Virus record (IMG/VR): IMGVR_UViG_3300035698_013493
Location: 1 to 25,026 of that record
Length of the DNA stretch: 25,026 nt
Source of the DNA: a virus
Reading direction: 5' to 3' (one strand)
Positions 19,109 through 25,026 of this stretch are shown piece by piece. The notes under the pieces were generated by a model. It was not told the DNA's origin. It saw only the letters and a list, made by a program, of their open reading frames with translations, and did not search any database. The translations under genes and the position numbers were made by a program. Position 1 is the first letter of the stretch. Each line of letters begins with the position of its first letter.

Positions 19109-22006
19109 ATGGCATACGACAATGCGAGAAATTTCATCAGAGAAAAGGACGCCCGGCTCGTTCACGTAAGCGCTCTGTCCCAATTCAAAGCCCGTACCGT
19201 TCTCCGCTTCTGGGACAAGGTTTCAGATAAACACTCTGCTGAAATCCTCGAATTTGCCGACAGTTATATCTCGTATGATTCAGGGGCGTTCAGCGAGCGT
19301 CAGACCATCACCGACCCGATAGGCTCCAAAGAGAAAATCGAGGGAACCTTCCGACTGACCCACAACCGCATGGCCAAGCATGGCGAAGAGGCCGGTTACT
19401 ATCAGGCGCTCACGGAAGTATTCGAGACCAACACGCTGGCCCGGCTCGGGGCGCGTGAGTTCCACACCACCCAGGATCATTCGATCCTTAAACTGTTCGG
19501 ACTGAAAGAGGGCGAGGGCGAGAACAAAGTCGTAATCATCCCATACGTCAACCCATCCGAGGCCACCAAAACTTATCTTCTTGAGACCGTCACCGATGCT
19601 CAACTTGTAGCTCAATTCGGATCAGGCTGGCATTATGCGCAGCGGAAGTTCGAGCAGAACATCGAGAACAATACCGGCACGTTTATGATAGCCTTCAGTA
19701 AGGCAACTTGGCGCAGATGGGACGCTACCGACGCATGGGCGACCGAGACGGTCTACGGATTGAGAGATCAGGTTCTTCAATCGACTGTCTCCTACGACTG
19801 CGCTGAGGCGCATACGGCGGAAACGTTCGGTGACGATCTTATTGCCGGCAAGTGGGTAGCGACACATAACCCGGATCACACTGCCTATGAAAACGCGGGC
19901 GAGGGTGATGAAGTCAGAAGGAAAACGTGGAGCGGTTTCGACAAGGCTGATCTTGCTCTGGTTCTGGGTGCAATCGTCAACGATGACGGCGGAGTAGGAA
20001 ATGATTCCGGGATGCACGTCACGACTGCGGAAATTGCGGACAATGGTGACGGCTCGATAACCGCTGTGCAGGGTCAGATACGTAAGTTTCAAGAGCAAGC
20101 CACCGACAGCACGCGCAACCTCGACGGAGAGAAGGCGGTCAATCCGCACGGACTGGTTTCGGGAACGCTTAACCAGAGAAAGACCATCTTCCGTCACTTC
20201 CGCTTAACAGACTCATTGGGTGATACAGGCCCTGATAACTGGGAATTGGTTGACCAGGACTCTAATCCTGAAGGAAATGGATTCTACACAAGAATCTACA
20301 TTTACGAGAAGGCTTCATGGAACGCATGGCTGGTGGATAGTGTGCCAAGATCCCCCACCATTACTCAGGACACCAACGAGGGCCGGAACGGAGCTGAACG
20401 GCGCAAGGAATGGCACGGGATAAAGAAATCCGACCTCGCCACGGCTATGACCGCCATCAAGAACGACTCGGGCACGGTCGGGAACGATACGGGCTATCAC
20501 GTCGTGGAAGCACTTGCCAATGACAACCGGGACGGCTCGATCACTCTGATCCAGACCCAGGTAGCGCTTGTGAGCGAGGTGGCGAGTTCAAGCGGGAAGC
20601 TCACCGGCGAACGCGCCGTTGACGCGCATGGACTCGTGCCGGGCAAGATCAATACCAAGCGTTCTGTCTATCGGAATTTCGACAGTACGGAACTGGCCGC
20701 AATCAGTGACGGCGTTCCATCCGACAGCTATGTGCTAGTCGATGCCTCCCCGCAGATTCAGTCGAACGGATTGTGGACGAAAGTGTTCGAGTATGAACTG
20801 CCCGAGTGGGACGCGTGGGCTTTGGATGAAACAGGCAAACTGCCCGCGCCAGACAAGAGCACCTCCATCTATCCCGACAGAGAAGGGGAAGGTTACATCC
20901 GGGAATGGTATGGAATCAAGCTATCCTCTCTGTCGTCAGCCATGGCCGGCCTTCAAGACGAGACTAAACTGGAAGTTGATTACGCTGAAAACTGGCACAT
21001 CCAGAGAGTGGAAGCTGTTGACCGGAAAGACGGCAGTATCGCTCTGTCCCAGATAATAGTGAAAGAAGTCAGCGAATCCGCGGACAGCAACGGGAATCTT
21101 GTAGGTAAAGAGAGAATCCATCCACACAGCATGAGCGGGAGTAATCGTGTCGGTACGATAGAGAAACTACGTTCCGTCTACCGCAACTTCCCGGCCGCCG
21201 ATATCCCTGATGAAGATGATTTCGGAGATTACACACTTGTCCGGCAGCTCCCCGACATCCAGCAGGACGGGTTGTTCACGCGGATCTATGAATTTGAGAA
21301 AGCTACTTGGGATGGGGTATGGGACAATAATATTCGAGTTGGCGCAAGCGCGTCCAATGGATTCAACAAAACCGAAACGCATCAGGCGACGGGTATCTCA
21401 GAAGCTGAAGCAGCAACAGCCTTGGCCGCCGCTATCAGTGAAACCAGTAGTAATGGTGACTATGTTCTGGCGGACGCTTCTCTTGTGGAACGGGCACATG
21501 GCGAGTTCGCGGTGAGCCGCAGACAGAAGCTGATTAATAAATCCCTCCCTGCCCCTGTGATCGTGGAGAAGCAGGAACAGATGTTGGGCAAGAATGGCTA
21601 TGTCAGACGGGCGTGGTACAGGATCACAGCAAGTATAGCTAAGGAGCAGTCTGCATATGCCGCAGATTACAAATATTTTAAACACGTCGTAATAGATCAT
21701 GGCGACGGTGCGTTCACTCTTTTGCAGACTGACGTTAATGTGTATAATCCTGCTCCCTCCGGTAGGGCTATAACTCAAAGAACAAGCCGTATCAGAACAA
21801 AACCAGGCACGGATACGCTTCAGCGTGCACATTACAACTGGATTAAAACTATATCTTTTCACGAGGAATGGTCTAGCGCTATGAGTACAATGGTCGGTTC
21901 ATATCAGAGCACAAATCCCGTAAACTTTAATGGTTTATGGATGGCTATAAACTATAGCAAACCATTGCAGCAATCAGAATGGGAAGACATCTCACTTTTA
22001 ACATGA
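19109..22006 (+). CDS. Large modular repeat protein (965 aa), probable virion component
   Basis: Not recognised as a named family. ATG 19109 follows the previous stop by one base. Residues 1-220 form an alpha/beta N-terminal region (KARTVLRFWDKVSDKHSAEIL). From about 268 the protein repeats a module of about 165 residues: RRK.W.GI..SDLA.AM, then YHV.EA..NGDGSI...Q, a Gly/Asn linker with HGLV.G, NTKRSVYRNF, and finally LVD..P..NGL.TR++EYE...WDAW. Full copies start near 268, 430 and 595; degenerate parts follow at about 755 and 830. The last 60 residues differ. Repeated YE..WDAW ends suggest stacked beta domains. A tail or surface structure fits its place and length. No signal peptide is present. 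Confidence 0.75.
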   Translation: MAYDNARNFIREKDARLVHVSALSQFKARTVLRFWDKVSDKHSAEILEFADSYISYDSGAFSERQTITDPIGSKEKIEGTFRLTHNRMAKHGEEAGYYQALTEVFETNTLARLGAREFHTTQDHSILKLFGLKEGEGENKVVIIPYVNPSEATKTYLLETVTDAQLVAQFGSGWHYAQRKFEQNIENNTGTFMIAFSKATWRRWDATDAWATETVYGLRDQVLQSTVSYDCAEAHTAETFGDDLIAGKWVATHNPDHTAYENAGEGDEVRRKTWSGFDKADLALVLGAIVNDDGGVGNDSGMHVTTAEIADNGDGSITAVQGQIRKFQEQATDSTRNLDGEKAVNPHGLVSGTLNQRKTIFRHFRLTDSLGDTGPDNWELVDQDSNPEGNGFYTRIYIYEKASWNAWLVDSVPRSPTITQDTNEGRNGAERRKEWHGIKKSDLATAMTAIKNDSGTVGNDTGYHVVEALANDNRDGSITLIQTQVALVSEVASSSGKLTGERAVDAHGLVPGKINTKRSVYRNFDSTELAAISDGVPSDSYVLVDASPQIQSNGLWTKVFEYELPEWDAWALDETGKLPAPDKSTSIYPDREGEGYIREWYGIKLSSLSSAMAGLQDETKLEVDYAENWHIQRVEAVDRKDGSIALSQIIVKEVSESADSNGNLVGKERIHPHSMSGSNRVGTIEKLRSVYRNFPAADIPDEDDFGDYTLVRQLPDIQQDGLFTRIYEFEKATWDGVWDNNIRVGASASNGFNKTETHQATGISEAEAATALAAAISETSSNGDYVLADASLVERAHGEFAVSRRQKLINKSLPAPVIVEKQEQMLGKNGYVRRAWYRITASIAKEQSAYAADYKYFKHVVIDHGDGAFTLLQTDVNVYNPAPSGRAITQRTSRIRTKPGTDTLQRAHYNWIKTISFHEEWSSAMSTMVGSYQSTNPVNFNGLWMAINYSKPLQQSEWEDISLLT

Positions 22007-22013
22007 GTTCCAA

Positions 22014-22751
22014 ATGAGTAGAATAGGATTCAAGCGGGAAGAAGACCGGCCCCTGCGCTACATAGACGCTGAGGGCGAGGAGCGGGTTGTGGGGCGCAGT
22101 CAAGGCAGCATGAGTATGCGGTCCCGGCAGCTTGCCGAGTTGAGGGAGCGGCATCCTGACGCGCCCGAGAGCCTGCTGCGTGAGTCCCGTTCATTCTCTG
22201 CCCGTGAAACCCCGTTGCCCGGTGATATCGGAAGTGGACTCACGAACCGGCCTGTCCGCCAGATAGGAGAAGAGCCGCCAGCAGACGTTCAACAGGTCGG
22301 CGATCCCCGCGCAGTTCCTGTAGAAGTTGAACAGACAGGACAGGATTATGACGACCCGGTAGCGGCGGTTAACAAGATCATTCTGGAAGATAAAGACCCA
22401 TTGTTGCATGGGTCTCCGAATCCGTCTTTAATGGATGAGTTCGGGGTGGGACAACTCTTTGACGATAACCTGTGGATAGAAGAATCTTTCGCCTTCGTAT
22501 TCACAACGCATGGCAAGATATTCGTCGGTGGAGCCGAAGTGACTAACCCGGCACTTGGCAACGATGACCTTGCTGAGGCTGAGAATTTTTACCTTACGAT
22601 TGTTATCCCTACCGGGTCTGTAGAGGGCGCGACGGTAAGCGCCAGTACAGGCACTGCGCCGACAGGTACATATAACACTGAATACTGGCAGATCAGGCGC
22701 GACAGTATTTGGGTACAGAATTCCGATATACACATAACGAGGTTTGCATAA
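22014..22751 (+). CDS. Hypothetical protein (245 aa) with beta-rich C-terminal domain
   Basis: The N-terminal 110 residues are charged and Arg/Glu/Pro-rich (RQLAELRERHPDAPESLLRE, PLPGDIGSGL), probably disordered or a docking segment. The C-terminal 120 residues look like a compact beta domain (ESFAFVFTTHGKIFVGG; NFYLTIVIPTGSVEGATV; YWQIRRDSIWVQ). No family is recognised. It starts 7 bases after the 965-aa gene with a weak ribosome site, and its TAA overlaps the next ATG (TAATG, 22749-22753). Context suggests it belongs to the same virion or adsorption module. Confidence 0.7.
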   Translation: MSRIGFKREEDRPLRYIDAEGEERVVGRSQGSMSMRSRQLAELRERHPDAPESLLRESRSFSARETPLPGDIGSGLTNRPVRQIGEEPPADVQQVGDPRAVPVEVEQTGQDYDDPVAAVNKIILEDKDPLLHGSPNPSLMDEFGVGQLFDDNLWIEESFAFVFTTHGKIFVGGAEVTNPALGNDDLAEAENFYLTIVIPTGSVEGATVSASTGTAPTGTYNTEYWQIRRDSIWVQNSDIHITRFA

Positions 22752-24337
22752 TGGGTTGGAATGAAAGCATTTGGCCGTCTAACAGACACCCGAGAGAGGT
22801 GTATAAGCAAATGATAGATCTTGTTTATGCCGTAGAAGAACGTCTTGCTGTAAGCGATCATTACGAGAATCAGCATTTCATAATGACAAGCGATGAATGG
22901 AGAGATGATTATGCGCTTCGTCATGGAGGAGATTACGAAAACCTAGATCTCGAATGGGCGTTCTATAAGGTGGGGAGATGTTCAGGCGTAGTGAATTCTG
23001 GCTATGCGCCTCTTCCGCCTCATTGGGAAATGTTTGCCGCAAGAGCTCCTAATGCTCTATTCTTCTGGCTCAAGTGTGTTCTGTATAGGATGGCTCCGAG
23101 CTTTCTTGATCCTGTTGCTATTGCGGGCGGCGATTCCGTAAACGAAAATCAGGTGGAGTCTTGGATTGAAAGTAACTCAACTCATCCATATAGAGACGTG
23201 ATCGCACACGTATTCCACGCTGGTACAGTTCCGGCCCTTCCTGCTATAGGTGATGATATCGGGGCTTTTATGGTCGGGCTCGGATTGCCGCATAACTATT
23301 TGCAATATGGCTACTCAACCTTTGCTCCGCCCAGGGCGATATCGGGCGCAGGTGATCTTGGGGTAATAGAATTTGAATACGAAGGCGAAACAGTTGAGTA
23401 TGAGTTAAATCAGTATAGTGTAGAGGGGATGAAAACTATACTATCGTCTATGCTATACAAGCCATATTCTGCCCGATTCAGCGATTACAATACTTATCTA
23501 CATACTTTAGAGGACGGCGATTCAGAACATATTTATATCATACACGATGGCAGCGGGAGTAATAGCTGCCATGATTCTGACGAGGACGATCATGGAAGCT
23601 GTACTTTGGGATGGCCTTCCGTTGTATCTGATTTCAATGAAGATTGGAATGATGGCGGGCATGATAAGACTTATTACCCTTACGCCGATATCTTCCCGCC
23701 GTTCCCGTACAGCCAGATCGCGGCCGCTGTAAGTTATAGTAGTCGTTCTGAATTGAAGGGCTTAGACGAGTGGTATTCTAACACGAAGAGTGGGCACCTA
23801 GAGGCTGATGTATTTAGCTCGTTCTTCGGTATAGATTTTCCATCGACACTCCCATCGTTTCTTACGGGAGAAAATAATGTTCCGGTAAGGAACGCGAATG
23901 TTCATGCGTTCGTGTATTCCATTGCACCCGGCTATAGTTTTTTCAATTGTGAAGGTGATGAGAGATCAAGGGTGTACCATGCTAATGGAGAAGATATTTC
24001 TAATCTTCACTGGACGTATTTTAGCGTTGGTTATTTGCAGGAGTCAAGCCTTAGAGCGTATACCTTGCCTGCCAGTCCGCCCGGTACATGGTCGCCTCCA
24101 TGGGGCACCGACGAGAGGCACTCTTTATGCACAAGGCTGTTCGGCGCAACGGGCCAACCGTCTCTCGCCCCAAACCCAGGCGCACCGAGCTTGGTGCCCT
24201 ATCCTGATCATCCAAATTTTGTATTTGGGAATAAAAGGATTGACAAAGGCGCTATTGTTAGCACGAGCGTTATACCCTATGGTGGCGGCGGATGGCCGGG
24301 ATATCTTGACTTCACCAGTTCAATGGAATACAAATGA
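22751..24337 (+). CDS. Orphan 528-aa protein with a metal-binding-like acidic Cys/His loop
   Basis: The start at 22751 is chosen for its overlap with the previous stop. The N-terminus is helical with aromatic residues (REVYKQMIDLVYAVEERL; WEMFAARAPNALFFWLKCVLY). Around residue 270 a segment HDGSGSNSCHDSDEDD then HGSC holds two Cys, two His and many Asp/Glu, a possible metal site or disulfide loop. The rest is Tyr/Ser/Pro-rich and ends with GGGGWPGYLDF. No homology is recognised. The DNA is visibly richer in A and T and in codons such as AGA, ATA and AGT than the adjoining genes, which could mark recent acquisition. An adsorption or tail-tip protein is possible from position only. Confidence 0.65.
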   Translation: MGWNESIWPSNRHPREVYKQMIDLVYAVEERLAVSDHYENQHFIMTSDEWRDDYALRHGGDYENLDLEWAFYKVGRCSGVVNSGYAPLPPHWEMFAARAPNALFFWLKCVLYRMAPSFLDPVAIAGGDSVNENQVESWIESNSTHPYRDVIAHVFHAGTVPALPAIGDDIGAFMVGLGLPHNYLQYGYSTFAPPRAISGAGDLGVIEFEYEGETVEYELNQYSVEGMKTILSSMLYKPYSARFSDYNTYLHTLEDGDSEHIYIIHDGSGSNSCHDSDEDDHGSCTLGWPSVVSDFNEDWNDGGHDKTYYPYADIFPPFPYSQIAAAVSYSSRSELKGLDEWYSNTKSGHLEADVFSSFFGIDFPSTLPSFLTGENNVPVRNANVHAFVYSIAPGYSFFNCEGDERSRVYHANGEDISNLHWTYFSVGYLQESSLRAYTLPASPPGTWSPPWGTDERHSLCTRLFGATGQPSLAPNPGAPSLVPYPDHPNFVFGNKRIDKGAIVSTSVIPYGGGGWPGYLDFTSSMEYK

Positions 24338-24374
24338 TAACAGAAAGACCCTAACAAGAAAGAAGGAGGACATC

Positions 24375-25026
24375 ATGGCAACACTAATGAGAAGAGAGCA
24401 ACCGCAGGGCACTCTGTCTATCAGGGGACCGGGCGTTTCGTTACGGCGGCACAAGGGCGGGCCTGTCATAAAGATGCAGAGGACGGAAAGCCCTGAAGGT
24501 TCACCGGAGTATAGAATATTCAACAGGGGTCAAATGCCATTAAAGCGTCCGCCTTCCTATGAACAGATCGGGCGCGGGAATCTGACCGACCCGCAACTCT
24601 CCTCATTGCAGAATCTGGAATCTACCGGAAGAGAAGTTGGCAGGGGCATGATCTACAACGATGACACCTACGCCTTCGCCACGAACCGGCCCGCACTCAG
24701 CCCGAGAAGGATGGTTCCTAACATCTATGGCGATCAGACCGAGGTGGCCGGAAGACCTGAACAGACTACTATGGGCGGTAGACCGGCATTTGAAGCAGCC
24801 AAGGCACGCCACGATGAACAGCAGACCAGATTCCGAGGGGATACAGGACCGGGCAGACAACAGGCGACGCTTCAGAGATACCTCAACACAACAGGGCTTA
24901 AAGGTCCCACTCCCATAGGCAAGCGGGCAGACGCGCTGAAAAGGGCAGAGGCGCAAGACGCGCTGGTGAGAGAGGGCATGGCAAGTCAGGAGCGGATCGC
25001 CGAGATCCAGAGGCCGACTCTGCAAG
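24375..25026 (+). CDS. Hypothetical protein, 3' end beyond the window
   Basis: GAAGGAGGA five bases before ATG 24375 is a strong ribosome site. The frame stays open for 217 codons to the right edge, so the true length is unknown. The visible part starts MATLMRREQPQGTLSIRGPG, is basic and Arg/Gln/Pro-rich with little hydrophobic content, and turns helical towards the edge (GKRADALKRAEAQDALVREG; SQERIAEIQR). This composition resembles the disordered start of long internal virion or tail proteins, but no domain can be named. Confidence 0.75.
   Translation, partial: MATLMRREQPQGTLSIRGPGVSLRRHKGGPVIKMQRTESPEGSPEYRIFNRGQMPLKRPPSYEQIGRGNLTDPQLSSLQNLESTGREVGRGMIYNDDTYAFATNRPALSPRRMVPNIYGDQTEVAGRPEQTTMGGRPAFEAAKARHDEQQTRFRGDTGPGRQQATLQRYLNTTGLKGPTPIGKRADALKRAEAQDALVREGMASQERIAEIQRPTLQ

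Noticed and set aside
20742-21056. Alternative-frame ORF within the 965-aa gene
   Set aside because: The main frame shows repeated conserved modules across the same bases; the overlap product is Arg/Ser/Pro-rich shadow sequence.

Overview
The window is about 25 kb of a double-stranded DNA tailed phage (Caudoviricetes), either a virion genome or a prophage. Every supported gene lies on the + strand, packed tightly with Shine-Dalgarno sites and repeated 4-bp ATGA/GTGA stop-start overlaps. The gene order packaging, portal (about 690 aa), scaffold, coat, adaptor suggests a short-tailed, P22-like or related architecture. No tape measure, tail tube or sheath gene is recognisable. The lipobox protein, several Sec-type signal peptides and one sigma70-like promoter point to a bacterial, probably Gram-negative host. 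The host cannot be named from the sequence.

Layout. Bases 1-2686 are the end of a non-structural module: a small orphan gene, a SAM methyltransferase, a zincin-like protein with a degenerate HEXXH, a lipoprotein with a Cys cluster, a 53-aa orphan, SSB and a 52-aa basic protein. A foldable RNA (2404-2504) follows ssb and a strong terminator (2741-2780) closes the module. Bases 2822-6945 hold the small and large terminase subunits and the portal. A promoter, structured leader and terminator (6955-7104) separate the portal from two small genes, a scaffold and the major capsid protein (7135-9629). Next come a probable capsid-associated gene broken by an in-frame stop, a protein with a HeH/LEM-like end, a head-tail adaptor and a 1303-aa repeat-rich fibre with a signal peptide (11609-15520). 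Bases 15552-18720 hold two more exported proteins, a small one-TM protein, a papain-like cysteine peptidase, a holin/XhlA-like protein and a DUF1353 protein; this is the best candidate for the lysis or host-envelope module. From 18763 to the right edge are a DUF6682-like protein, a 965-aa modular repeat protein, two orphans and a gene that runs off the window.

Most worth a second look: six single-base homopolymer expansions inside 33-bp repeats of the broken gene; two foldable intergenic RNAs; signal peptides on genes that sit where virion proteins are encoded; a G8 tract in the fibre gene; a perfect 75-bp in-frame tandem duplication; and a papain-fold peptidase where an endolysin would be expected. 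I found no tRNA, rRNA, CRISPR array, insertion sequence, integrase or attachment site. No gene-free stretch exceeds 300 bases; the longest is 6946-7134. All family assignments come from reading motifs by eye; no database search was run.
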